In this document: positions 11,001 to 24,800 of the stretch, piece after piece | Layout of the letters: every line of letters begins with the position of its first letter | Position numbering within the stretch: position 1 is the stretch's first letter | NCBI RefSeq assembly: GCF_030936135.1 | Contig: NC_082596.1 | Coordinates: forward strand, 8,966,155 to 9,030,154 | DNA length: 64,000 nucleotides | Source of the DNA: Gavia stellata | Taxonomy: Eukaryota > Chordata > Aves > Gaviiformes > Gaviidae | Direction: 5' to 3' | Position numbers and translations under genes: made by a program | The notes under the pieces: model-generated | Database searches by the model: none | Told to the model about the DNA's origin: nothing | Seen by the model: only the letters and a program-made list of their open reading frames with translations

Positions 11001-14000
11001 TTTAGTGGAGACAAGTTATTTCAAGCTGCTCTCCAGTTTACAGTAACCATTTTTTATTTTAAGGCCAGTCAGACTGGTTTACAGCATTTACTGTTAATGA
11101 CTGAGCGTATGTAAGTCTCAAATGCTGTTTGAGCGTTACGGTAACTTTCGTTGCTTCATTGTCAGAGGCCTGAGCTGCTTGGTTATTTTTCTGACCTGGA
11201 ACTGATGGGGATCTTTGCTCATCAACTTCTGTAGAGCTCTGGAAACATCTTAGCTCTCTCCATCCTTGCCTCATCTCTGCTTCTTTAATGGTGCTTTGAG
11301 CTGCTGCAGATGTACAAAGCCTCAAATTGCCACCCCTGTCCTTCCTACCTGCTTTGGTGCCTGAGCTCTAAAGACACTTACGGCTTTCAAGGGATAAAGT
11401 GCAGAGTGATGTGGCTGGCATGGAAACACCTCCCATGTGTGGCCCTGGAGCCCAAGTCTCGTGTGGTGTCTCTCTCTCTCCAAAGAGAGCAACATTAGTG
11501 CTTGGGAGCTGTGGCCATCAGTGCCCATGGCCTTCTCCCTCTTTGCCATTAGATGCTCATGGGTATATAACCCCATGTGTGAAGTGGTTGCTGTCCCTCC
11601 TGCTTGCTCAGTCTGCAAAGATGGAAATGCCATCAGGCTGCTCCGGTAAGGTTACCCTTCTAGATATTAGTACTCAAAAGGAGAATAATCTCTGCTGCCA
11701 GTGTTTAAACAAGCTGTTTTGAGGAAATTGCCTTCTCTACAAAATGCTCAGGCTGGAGTCTTTTCCTGTTCTTTGTTTTCCGTGATAGCATGTAAATAAA
11801 AAACAGTTGGGTATGAGGGCAGAGGTGAATCCTGTAGTGCTGGTAGCAGTTCCACCATCCCTTCATGGACATGAGACTGTCCTGCTTGATGATGTACCCT
11901 GTGGCACAAACTCGGACAGGCATATGTGTGTCTTCAGCAGAATAAAGTTTGAAATGAGGAACCTTTGAAATGAGGGATCTTTGAACTTGTTTCATTTCCA
12001 TGCTTGGAATGAATTTGGTCACATATTAGGATTGCTAACGTTTGGTACTTAGGATAGCAATGTTGCTAGTGTCCAAGGAGGGATGGCCTGATCTGTGGCT
12101 TCTTATCTGCTTTGCACTTTGTTGTGCAAAGCCAGGGCTGCCCATCCGTCCTGTATCCCCCACTGCCAGAGCAAGGCCCCAGCGATGACTGTCCCTCCAG
12201 CGATGATGCTCTGTATCTTTAAGCGCAAAATAATCAGGCTCAGTAAAATGATTCCTGAGCTACTAGCCTTGGTTATGACACTTGCTCCGGTGGTTTTGGA
12301 GCAGTGGGTTTGGGCTGGAATGGGTACAGAAAAGTCTCTTTGAATGAAATTAGTGAACACAGTATTGCACAGATGATTTCACCACTCACTGCATCCCCCT
12401 TGCTTCCTAGAGACTGGTTTGCTGCCTTTCCTGCTTGTTGGCAAAGGTGGCTATGTGGTCAATTTTAAAGCACTTTACCAGCTGCAAAGGTGCCTTAAAC
12501 CTTTATTTTTTCTTAGTCAGAAGTATGATTGTTTTAAAACTTAATCCTCTGAGCAGCAATTGTAACTGAATTCTGGGTGCAGGGTGGTGGGTGTCTGCTG
12601 GGTGTAGGTGGCTTGTCCCAGGGAGGAGAACTTGGGACCTCTTAGCAGGCTGAATTGGCCAAGCGGAGTGAAAAAAAACTTTTTTCCCTCCAAGTTGGCA
12701 ACTTTACACTACTGCTTGCAGATATAAATGAACTTTGTCTTTTGAAGACTTCTGTGAGGCAAGTGCTTTGAAATGTGTATAAAGGAATGCTTGTATGGTT
12801 ATCTATTTAGGAGAGTTAGGCAGTTACAGTAGCTTCAAGCTACCCTGTCACGTAAGGGGGCGGACATGACAAAGCACCTATTTAGAGATTATAAAATTTG
12901 TGCTGAACATGGGTGGTACAAACCCACTTCCTCAGCATCTTTCTTTTTGGAAAATAAGATGGTTTTTACAGTGCTGTCAGCGGGGCTTTGTTTGCCAGCT
13001 CTCGTGAACAAATGGCACGTTGTTATGCCACCTTATCACAAGGTTGTTTCTTGGTAGGAATGTTTCAGGTATTCTTGATGCAGAGAAGGAAAACTCAGAG
13101 CTTGGAAATGTCTGATCTGAAAACGTTATGTGGCTCCAAGATCTGGTATCTTTCCAAAAGTGAGAACTTGGTACATGTTGGGCTTTTGTTCAGCAGACTT
13201 TATGGCAGTCGTGTAATCTGCTGGTCAGCACTTCCTAGTGCTGGTTCTTTCGGAAACATAGAGCAACAACTTTGAACTATTATGAAAACAGGATTGTTTT
13301 TTAAGGCTATAAAAGGCATCCATTTTGTTCTTTTTGGCACAGTTTTTTTGGTCATTTGTAGTCAATGCCCTGAGTCCCTGAAAATCTGAAACTGTCCCGT
13401 GTAAACAACTTTCTTCCACAAACACTAGCTGTGGCTTTGTTCCCCGAGCTGCTTCTTACTGGAAAACTGCAGGGGACCTGGCTTCTTACTTTCCTTTCCT
13501 ATAGGCAAAACATGGAAGAATCTCTTGCACTTCTAGTCCCTGTTGCAGAATTAGGTGCAACATTAAGGTGTTATTTCTGGCTTAACAGAAAAAAAGCAGC
13601 CATTTGAGTTAGGTGCAATTGCATGTAAATATTTTCGACCTCCAAATAGTGCAGCAGCATTCATTTTCCCTCCCTGCCATGCACAATTGCTCACTGTTCA
13701 GAGTGGCAGATTACATAGATGTCTGTAATTATAAAAATTTGTAACACTATTTCTAAAATGTCACTTGCAGTTTGCTTGAAACTTTAGCAAACTTGTTTTT
13801 TGCTTGTTCTTTGATTAAAATCTGTACGGGGCAAAACTTACTAGAAAAGACAGAGAAAAAGGGTGAATCAGAGTGACTGCTGGGGAATTAACTCTCTCTC
13901 GACTCTTCTGACTGTTTAAGTATCTCTGGTGCTTTGTTGTAAACTTGGATTACAAATTACTGGCAACAGCGTCAGTTTTGTCCCCATGCCTCAAGTGCTG

Positions 14001-15734
14001 GGCTTAAATATTAATGAAGCATTTCTCTAAGCCTCTCATCAGCCTAATTCTTTACCAAAAATCCACCCAATTGCATAGTTAGCAAGAAGGATTCTTAAAA
14101 TCTGAAGCTGTTTGCACATGCATGGACACCAGGTTTTTTTTCAGCATTAACTTTCTTAATCAGTGTGTGCCACTTCACAGCTTCCTGCAGCATCCACCCA
14201 TCTTGCAAGCTTTCCCCCTAGAGCATCTTTGCCCAGGGAAAAGCACATTGAGTTAACCCATGGGACAGGGTAAGAATGCTGCTGCTGCCACCACTGCCTC
14301 CTGAATACTCCTGTGGGCTTCACAGCCCTTCTTGAGCACCAGGTCATTTATGTAGACAGGGTTTGTTGGCGTAAATCAGATTTAAGTCAGGAGATGGGAA
14401 ATCATGGTTTAAAGAATCAATTTAAATTTTGTTCTGCAGTTTTATGCTTATCTTCAGGAAAAGTGTTAGTAATTAAAGTGTTTGCAGTTACGCGTAGTCA
14501 ATAATTCCTAAATATGTTTCAGCCTTTTGGCTTGCTTTATGAGTGCACTTACTCATATCCTTCACTGGAGACAGTTCTAAACTTTTCTTAGAAAGTAAGT
14601 GATTTGTTTTATAGTTGTGTAGTTAATAAATTTCCAATTTTGTCCAAAGATGCCCAAAACTGACATGATACACATTTCTCCAGCAGGCCAGAGGATGCGT
14701 AACAAACATACTTTGACTTTTGTATTTGTCATCTTGCTGTTAAAACAGTTCTGGTATCACTTTTGAGAACTGTTTCTGGTCATTCATTATTGCTTTGCAG
14801 GGAACAGCCCTCTGCCTCTGGCACCTTATCTTTGTCAAGAGAATGGAAACATGCTGTTCTTCTTTTTGACTCCCAGTTTGGACTGATACGGTCGCTGAAC
14901 TGAGATGCCTGTTGGTCCAAATGCAGAAGGCGCACTGCACCAGCAGCACAACCTGCTGCTCTGCCTGCCTCGGCAGTCACCTCTTCTGCGGTTCAGCCGT
15001 ATCCGTGTTCCCAGTTAAGCTTCCTGCAGACGAGGGCTGGGTATCGTGGTGCCAGTCCTTTCCTAGAGCAGGATACAGAAATCTTGTTCCTTACTTTGAT
15101 AGTTTTGAAAATATCATTATTGCATGCACCTTGTTGGTGTCCACTTAAAGGAATATCTGTTTTGCTTGGTACTGTTTGTTTGTTCAGATCATGGAAGGTA
15201 TTTCTGTCCCAAAGAATGGAGCACATCAATCTGAGAGTAAAATGATGCTAATGAATGTCCAGTTCAGTTTTTGTACAGTAGAGATCTGGGGGATGGAGAG
15301 GGAGTCTGCATCAAAAAAAAAGAAGGAAAAAAGACATTTCAGGGACAAGTATTCAAGCTAATTTCAGAATGGTTGTGCAGATTTGGCTATGACTCTGTTC
15401 AGCTGTAAAATGACAGTTTCCATGACTCTCTATACTGGTGCCTGCCCTGTTTCCTTCAGCAATTCCCTGTTTTGAAGCTGCCAAACTTTTGTTTGATCTT
15501 GTGGCCTTAATATTTCTTTAATCTCGTATTGTGCAGGAGTGTGTATATAAATAAACCAGGGAGGCATTTTGCAAGAGATTCATAACCCTCTTGCAAAGGT
15601 CTTTTAAACTATAACCTGAGACAGTGGGTCATTGGGGGGATGTGGGGGGTGAGCTGGGTGGAGCAGGATCTTTACTTGTTCCTGTACTTAATCTTTGATG
15701 CAAGCTGAGAACAAATCTTTTTCCATTTTTGCAG

Positions 15735-15813
15735 ATATCAGCTACTGACCATGTCAACAGAGTTCCAGGATGCTCACCTTGCAGAGGTGAAACCTCTGGT
15801 GGAGAAGGAAGAG
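15735..15813 (+). CDS. NDRG1: NDRG1 exon 2 (start codon, residues 1-21)
   Basis: The acceptor is TTTTTGCAG and the donor is GAG|GTAATT. The ATG at 15751-15753 has A at -3, a reasonable Kozak context. The exon gives [21 protein letters not shown] in two pieces of common knowledge: the [10 protein letters not shown] core is identical to human NDRG1, while the first ten residues differ at several positions. The exon ends in phase 0. Confidence 0.95.
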
Positions 15814-18800
15814 GTAATTATTTGAAAGCTTTTTAGGGCTTATGTGTTTTATTTTGGGGCTGCTGTTGGAACTGCACATGTGTTCTTAGATTAGTTCTAA
15901 CATAATGTATGGAAGAAACAAGTAAGAGAAACTAGAGATGGAATAAGAGTGGGGGTTTTTAAATATTGCAAAACTGAGCCTTAATTATTTGCTCTTTCTT
16001 GGTCTTTGGTTTTACTTTCTCTAGTGCTAATCTGGTGGTGACATATTTGTTTTCTGAATAATGACAGCGATTTTGAATGGTGTCAATTGGGCAATGTCAC
16101 GTAGATCCATCTATACCTATAGACTTCTCAATGTAGAGATACAAACTTTGCTCTTTTCAAGGAGGCACAGAGAGAGCCTTTACTTTTCCTCTGAGCACAT
16201 CTGAGTCCGGAGGTACAACTCTGCCCCATCTAGTCCTCTCCAGCTGCACTGAGCTATGAGTTGCAGCCAAACTGCGACCAGGTCTGCAGCTGGCCAGGTG
16301 TGCTCAAGCCACAGCCATTCCTCTGGGGTTGCATTGTACAAACATCTTCAGCCTTTTTTTGCTCAACCCTGTTGTACTTCTTTCCCTTTGTTTTTGCACC
16401 ATTTTTCTCCAAAAATCTGCTCACATCATCTGGGTTCATTGGCTGTCTGACTCTTCGATGGTAGCAATACTCTGTGCTTTGTTATGTTCATGGCAAATAA
16501 TTCATTGTAATATGTGAAGGAACATCTCAGCTTTTTTTCTTGAATAAAAGCTAAGATTTTTCTTTTGTTCCCAATGATTGTAATTCTTGACAATTATGTA
16601 TATAAATGTGTTGGGTTTCTTCTGTTTTCTTTACACTAGAACTATTCATTGTTCTATCTGCTACTTTCTTTTTTATTCCTTACCTCTTTTGTGTAAACAC
16701 TTCAGAAAATCATTTCCACTTGTGACTGCAGTGAAATGGCTAGAGAAACTTTAAACACAGCTCCTTTGCCAAGGACATTGCATGAAAGCAGAGCTTGTTT
16801 GGATACCAGTGAATACAGCACTCAGACTTTTCAGAAACTAAGATCCCTTTTTAATGCCAGGATTCTTCAGCAGTAGCAAAGCGAAGCAGATACTAAGCAG
16901 AAGTCCTATGGGTACTGAAATGCCTTTGCTTCAAACTTCAGACATATCTTAAAACACCGATTAATTTCCTGGGTTTCCAGAGCATGCAGATCAAAAGTTG
17001 GTATCTTGACAATTAAGTCTCTATGCTTTTATTCATGATGCTACCTTAAGTTTTGTCTGCGTGGGGAAACTAGCAGGGAGTTTGAATTCCTCTATGGCCA
17101 TTCTTAACATAGAGTGAAGGAAGTTAGTTAATATATTTTGAGAAGGTGGAAAAGATTGCCCTGAAGGACACTCAGCACATACTAAAGTTAAGAGTTGCAT
17201 CCTGGCTTGTTGCGCCTAGGTTTCTTCTACAGCTGAGTCTTCGTTCCTGGACAGTGGTGGAGTCTTGCTTCATATGCTGCCTAGACAGATGCCAAATCTA
17301 CATACTCCTTTCAACTCAAGACTCCACTAGACCAGTATATGGAACTAGCTATGTTTAAAATGTCACGAGACCAACAGTATAGTAAGATCAAAAAAAGCAG
17401 ATTGTCTAAAGCTAAGGCTGTGTACAATGATTTCCACAAGCTCAGTCAGCTCTTCCGATACCTGTTTGTATATACAAGACGTTGCCTAATTACCTAAAGA
17501 TCCCAGCTCTAGAGTCTTGTCATAATCATGGGTTGGACTGCAATGCTTTGAGGTCTGCCATCTGAGATGGTATTGCCCAAGACAGCAGTTGTATTGCTTC
17601 TAACTTCTTCCATCCTTAATTTACCTGGGCTTCTGGGACTGCATGACCTCCCTGCCAGAATCCTAAGCTTTTTATCTCTATACTTCTTTTTCAAGCTTTG
17701 GCTTCTCTGTTGTACTCTGCAGTGTAATAAGTGTCTGTTTGGCTGCTCTTCCCTCTGTTTTCAGACCCCCAGTGGAAATATGAGCTTGACTTCCTTGTCT
17801 TTTAATAGAAGGAAGTGACTGTAAGACACTTTTCCTTTGAAGTTATGAGCCTTTTAGACTATTGGAAATGGGGAGGATATCACCTTACTCCTTTTCTGGT
17901 GGAGTTCCTTGGAGTTCCTTGACAGGAGAAGGAGCTCATCAGTAGTAGTAGCAATGGCTGGTCACAGGTTGGAAGGGACCCTTCCGTGTCCAGCCAGCCT
18001 CCCAAACGTAACAAGGCCTATTTTTGGCTAGGATAAAACCCTTCCCACCTTTCACATCATGTAACCAAATCTCGGTAATGACTGCTTAACTGAGTTGCAA
18101 GTGCTCAGTGCGTGTTCAAACAATGGTTTTCCATCCTAGGCAGGACTGAGGGGGGCTGTTGGCTGTCCCATGGCTACAGTAAGCAATGAGAAAAGTTCAG
18201 TATTTTACTGCTCTGACTTGTCCAGTGATTTAACAATAACTGAAGATGTACTAGTTTTTGTGCTTTATTTTGCTGGTCTGTAATCTAGTATTTTACTACT
18301 TTCATATTCTCATGAAGATTAGTGAGTAAAAGCTCCTGGGTGAATTTTGATGTTCAGCAAGAGAGCTTTCATTGAATGAAGGGGACGGGACAGAGCTCTG
18401 TGCTGCAGAACCACTGGGTTAGAGCACACGTGTCCCAGCACAGATGTCTGTAGCTGCAAAAGTTACCTGCATTAATGCTTTAAAAATCTCTTCACAGGCT
18501 ATCACTCGCCTCCTTCCAGACTTTGATGTTCAGGCAAGTAAAGATATTCTTCTCTTTTTTTTTTTTTGGTAAAAGGGGAAACTGAATTGAAATTTGAGAA
18601 AACAGCAAAATGTGATCAGAAATGACAGACTGCTCACCAGAAATAGTGTTACTGTGGGAGAGGGGGGTCTGAATGGGGCTCTGACATAGCAATGTGAAGG
18701 GGACTGCAGGAGGTCTTTTCAGACTGAAGCTGAGAAAGTTTCATCCAAAAGAGGTGGCTGGGTTGCAAGCAGCTCTATTCTTGCTAAGAGAATGAGATTC

Positions 18801-21800
18801 TTCAGCAGTGGCAGTGAAAGCAAAATATTCCCCTCCCACATGAACACACACTTTCCACAATTAATTTGCTTTCATTAGCAGTGTGCATGCATTTCCTCAG
18901 AGGAAATGTCCCTGTCGATGTATCCCGTTATGCTGTTGAAAGTTTCCAAAAGATTCCTGAAGCCTGTGGAGTGGTGGAAGGCGCTAAGCAATCCATTTTG
19001 CCCCTGACGAGAGTGACAGTAGTTTCCGTATGTGTATTTACAGCCAGAACATAAGAGTTCATAACGCATACCACTAGGTCAAATGGTGGCTTTCCACTTT
19101 CCCTGTGTCATGTTTTTGAGAGTTGACTTTGTAACTCTCTTAGCTCTTCTTGTGTATTATTTTATTCCCATTTGGTCTTCTGACTGAGAAGTTTGTCCTT
19201 GCTGGTTCTTAAGCTGAGACTAAGGGAAATGCATGGCTGGGTTGAACTGGGAGGGACACCAGTAAGCTTGTACGTGCCTCAACAAATAGAGTGAGCAGTG
19301 AATTCCCATCACTGAGGATGGGAAGGACTATGTGCTGGGAAAAGAGGCTTGCTGGCTGTCTTATTTTTATCAAGGGGGTGTAGGGAGGGAGGTAGATTGC
19401 GCAGGAATAAGGAAAGCTATTAAATTGTTCCAGTCGCTTCAATGTGCAGGCGGAGTTCCTTGGAGGAAATAACCCTTCTGTACATTGCGGCATGTTGCAC
19501 TTTATTTGCACCTGTCTATATTCTTAATCAATGATGTGCAAATTGGTTAAAAATCCAGCATGGACTCATCAGTCTTTTCCCTGGAAATGGAGACAGATGG
19601 TTATCTCAAACATCTTTATCATCTTTCAATGGCTCTTACTTCTCTAGTAAAACTGTAGTTTACATTAATCCCGCATCTTCCCCCTCATCCTTTCTAATGA
19701 TGAAATCTAGTGCTGGAAGTCTTGATAAATGTAAGGTAAAGTTATCACCGTGCAGCTTCCTGCAGGACTGTGCACAGCATGGGAGAAGCTTTCTGTTTGG
19801 GTCCAGATTGATCACTTGTTCTAAATAAATCTGAATCCCAGATTAAGTCTGCTAACAGGAATACTGTAGTATTTTGATTAAGAATCCAGAAGTGACCCAT
19901 ATTTCATTGCTATTCTTGGAATAAATTTGCTTGGTTTGTAAACCATTTTTAACTTGCAAGATCAAATTCTCTAAGCCTTTTTGGGTTTTTTCCATGTTTT
20001 GGATTAACTGTCACTAATCCAGACCAGTGGTTCTTGTCATTTAGCCCTGTTCTGCCAGCTCTTGCTTTTTTAACGATCTTTCTTTCTTTCAGTTTAATCT
20101 TTGGTTGTTCTACTTCAGGAAGGAAAAATGTGGAAGAACAGTCTCAATCCGTAATGTTAAGAACTGCTGCTGCAAAGGAGGCTTAGTTTTGGTCCTTAAA
20201 ACCACAAATACCCTCCCTATGCATCTTTAAGTTCTTCTGTGGTTGCTTTATGAAGAAGGCAGTTTGGAGCTGTTAAGAGAGCCTTGATTACTTAGTTCAT
20301 TAGAGAAGTTCATGTGTGGCCCTGGAGGACCCGGCTCACTTGGGACTGACACTGAAACTCATGTGTGCTCTTAATGAGCAACCTTTCCCATGAGCCACAC
20401 CTGGGAGGAGGATGGACCTGGCCAGGAAAGGAGGCGATCAGCGCTTGGCAGGATGGAGCTCCTTATTTAGTGCCTGTGTATGGATGTGGGTGTCCACCAG
20501 TATCACTTGCAACTTGCTCCATCCTTTTGAGGCCAAGTTATGGTGTGTTCAGTTAGTAACTATGTTTCTGCCGCTAGTGTAAAAGTAGCGACTGCCTGTG
20601 AGGTGTGTTCGTTCCAAGAATAAATTATATCTAGTAATACAGATGGGAAAGAGATAGACTCTTACTTCACATGCTGTTGTAGACAGACTTGAGTTAAACA
20701 TACTTTTCCATTTTTGAAGTAAGCCACTGTATAGCGCAATTATCGCCCTTGTGAAAGCACACATTGCAAGACGTGTATGTGGTTATTCTCTGGAGGAAAG
20801 CTTTCATGGAGTTACTAGGGGATGGCCAAGACAAGAGATGGAAGAACTGACAGCTCTGAACTACCTCTAGTCAGCACTATACGCCTGTCTGTATGTCTCC
20901 TACCTGAAAATATCAGTGAAGTTCCCCTGCCTCCCAAGAAGGGGAGTGTTCCTGACCAAACCTGTTTTAGCACAATTAATGATAAACTGGTGCAGAGCAG
21001 TGTGCCCTGTGCTGCTTTGGTTTAGTGCCAAACACATTTTAATTGTATTTCCAGTTTGATGTATTTGCCTATTCTTTAGCTTGGTAGCATTGGAGCCAAT
21101 GGAGACCTGGCTCCTCGTCACTGGATATAATTCTCTTAGGTTTGTGTTTGAGAAGTGAGCAGTCCATCAGGAGACTGCTTTCTCAATAACTAAGCAAAGC
21201 TTTCCAAGCAGTGCGGCAGCTGTAGGTGGCAGAGATGAGTCTGTCCCTTGCAGTCTGTGGCTCATGGCCATCTATATCCACTGGCATGCAAGGACCGTTT
21301 CTGCTTTCCCTCCTCTTGCACCTGCATGCAGAAAAGAAGGGAAGAGCTGCCTTGCAACAGGAGACAAATGGCGCGATGGGGTGGGTTTCCCACTGGCATC
21401 GGCGGATGCAGTTTGGGGCTTTGCAGCGTGTTACACAGATTTCCTCATCTTTCTAGGTCTCTGAAGGGACGGGATGGGTGTGGTTGTGGTTTTGTGCTTT
21501 TGCAGAGTAGCGTGACCCAGTGCTAATCAGACTGGGAAGAATCTTCAAGCAGAACTATCGCCATAATCTGCTTCAGTTCCTGCACCAAAGGTTTTGTTAC
21601 TGGCTTCCACGTTAGCAGAGTCGCTTACTTTTACATCTAAAGGCATCATACTTATTAATGCACCCCACTCACAACCTGAATTGGGGAACCTTTTTCGGAA
21701 TACTGCTAGTTTAAAATAGAAGTCTTATAAAAAAAAAAGAGAGAGAGAAAAATAGCTGGAAAGGTGGGCACTGGGGTTTTGAAATAACATAAGATGAATT

Positions 21801-24800
21801 GAAATAACATAAGATGAGTTGAAATAACTATTTTAGAGTACAAAAAGCTAGGGGAAAAATGCTAAATAACTTCAGGGCAAAGGGGATTTGAAACCCAACA
21901 TTGCAATACCACATTAAAAGCACAAATATTTTTGATCTTCAAGATATTGAAAAAAAGAAGTGAAAAATAGCATATGCAGGTATTAATATATTAAATTTCT
22001 TAAGTAATATGAACTTAAAATATGTTGTCTCCTAGCAAATTTAAGTTATTTAAATCCTCTTTAAAACTCTGCTTTTCCCTCAGTTCTGAGGCAAGAGAAG
22101 GGAGGTGTATTTAACAAACATGCTTTTATTTATTTTAATTTATAATACTATGAGATAGTAATTGAGGATTAAGTATATTTGAAAGCTTTAAAATAATCTT
22201 GATGGAATGCAGTATTTTACATATAAAATATGGCATTTTTAGCAAAATGTGCAATGTGTGTGTGTTGTTTTTCTTTTTTAGATACCTAAAGCATTTTGGT
22301 TGCATATCTCATACTTCAGAAAACAACCTATTTATAAACATGTTCCTCAATCCATGTCTTCCTTAACCAGGGTAGAGAGGGAAAGGAATAGATGAGTTCT
22401 CTGTTACGGACTTACAAATTGGCTCTAACCTCATGACAAAACATCAAAAAATGTCACTTGACCCAAAAATAAAATCTACTTTAGAATGGATCAGGTCCTT
22501 CAAACCAAGATAAGCCTCTCTTAAATTGCACGTATCAAAAGTATTTTTATGTGTGTTTTTAGGGCACTAGAATAAGACTGTACCTCTGTTAAAGTGAGAG
22601 ATGTGAACAGATGGTGTGTTTGTCTTTATCCTTCTATCGGATTAGTGTACCTTGGATTTTTTTCCAAGATAGTGTTTTAATACAAATCAGTTGGTGAAGA
22701 GCCTCTTACTATAATGTTGACGTTGATTGGGATGTGCTGCCATCTGTTTTCAGACTCTGCGTTTTGAAAACAACCATCCCTACATCACGTAGACAAATCT
22801 CTTGATCTTTAATAGGATCAATAGGGGTGTGAAGTTGTTGGTTTGGTGTCACCAAAGAAACTGGTTTGAATTGATTGTTTTTTAGGAGAACCTTTTGGGT
22901 ATTCATCATTAAGAATTCACGCTAATGGAAAATAGCAGAACCCTCGTGAATTAGGGGAGTCTTACTGTGAAGATAATGAGGAATTAAACCAAGTGTTAAA
23001 CTGATTGTGATTTATGCCAGTAATTAGGAGTACAGTCGTTGTCGTCTCTGAATTATTTTTAGTTGACACTGAGTTTGAACTAGACTTAGGCTTCTAGTTC
23101 CAGCAGAATTAGCTGTGGAGGTCAGTGCAGGTTCAAGGGTCTGACTTTATCTACCATGAGCAGATTTTTTTTCTTTCATGCACAAAGGAAGAAGATACCA
23201 AATCTTGAAAGGTGGTCCCTCCTAAGAAAACACATTCTAGTTTTTCAGTGCTGTTACTGGAAGGATCTAGCAATAAAAATCTGATGATACGAAATGCCAT
23301 TAGTCTCTAACTGAGGAGGAAATAACTTCTATGTTCTACACACAGCAGGAGGTGTGTTGCACAATATCTCTTACACTCATTACTGGTGTTAAGGTTGCCA
23401 AACTATCGATTTTTATGCTTTCTATTGAAAATTATCTAAGTACAGAAGGAAGGTAGAATGTGGAAAATATTAATTGCTGCTGTTATTCATTGCTGTTATT
23501 AATTGCTATCTATTGCTACTGCGAATCTCTTCTGGAGTATAGTATAATGAATATACTTACAATACCCTATTTTCTGCCAAAAAGGAAACTTACAGTAACA
23601 TTATTAGTATGACTGATGTAGGAATACTTTAGACTAAACATTGCTTATCTACTTTGGAAAATACTAGATTTCAGACACTTAAAGTCCTCATTTTTGTTGT
23701 TGTGGAGAATCATTCTGACTTACACTAAGCCTTCAAAGTCTTTTGTGTTCTTACTGGAAACTTTACTCCTGGCTTTTAGGAAAGAACTTGTTTCTGATTT
23801 AATTTAGAAGGAATTTGGGGTGTTCTAGCATTTCAGATAACAAAACCTGAAGTGAAGCTAAACTTACCAAAACCTCATGGAAACAGCAGCGGGAAAGACT
23901 ACTAATTCCCAGGTTTGAAATTTGGCACTTCTGTATGTTGTGTGGCAGAGACTTAGTTCATCTTTGATGTCTGAGCTCTACTGAGTAAGTACTTCTCCCA
24001 GGCAAACCAGACTCAAATCCTATTTAAGAATGACGTCCTCATGAATTAGTCTGTTTTGGTTTTTCTAGCTGGGCATTATGGGAGTCATAAGCCTATGCAG
24101 GATAGCAGCTTGTCTATATAACCCAGTTTCCTACTTGGACAAAGTAAAAGCCAGTTACTGTCCTCTGTCTGACTTGCTGGATTTATCACCCTGTTTTGCC
24201 TAAAGATGGTGTTGGATATGGAAGATACAGCTTACCTGCTAAATAATGCAGTGAGTATGCAGAGGAATGAATCTCTAAGGAGACATAAAATCTGAACATT
24301 CATGTTTCAGTGGAGTATAGTTCAAATAGCAGTGATGCTCAGCTTGCCTGGACTACGAGTCGGGGGCGTCTTGATTCATTGCTATGATTGTAACTTAAAA
24401 TCGATGTAAAAGTGTAATTGCAAGGAAAATGGGTGAAATGTGGAGTGGTGTTGCCTAGCATCCTTATTTTCAAAAAAACGAGTGGTGTATTTCATGTATC
24501 AAATTACTAAGCTGAGACTTAGTTCGAATTAATACCTCAGATCTCAGAAGAGCTTCTGGGTTTTGCTCTGTAAAGGTTTTCAGAGGCTGTACACACCTGA
24601 TTTTTACAGCATAATTTGTAATAGATTTGAATTTAACTTGGACTTTGCATCTGGGCATTACTGCACGGAGCAAGTCAAGCAAGCCCGGCAGCAGCAGACA
24701 GTACACTGTACTGAAAGACATGGGTATCTGTGTGCTGTACAGTAAATAAAATACTCTGAAATGCTATGAGTGGCTACTAACTATATACTGTCTTGACTGT

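Larger units (their letters stand above)
1174..15734 (+). other. NDRG1: NDRG1 intron 1
   Basis: This 14.6 kb intron has a GTAAGA donor and an acceptor ending TTTTTGCAG. It contains a pyrimidine-rich simple repeat just after exon 1 and the solo LTR at 3897-5025. The remaining sequence is AT-moderate and no further gene was recognised in it. A long first intron is typical of NDRG1 and would be the natural place for enhancers, but none can be identified by eye. Confidence 0.7.
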
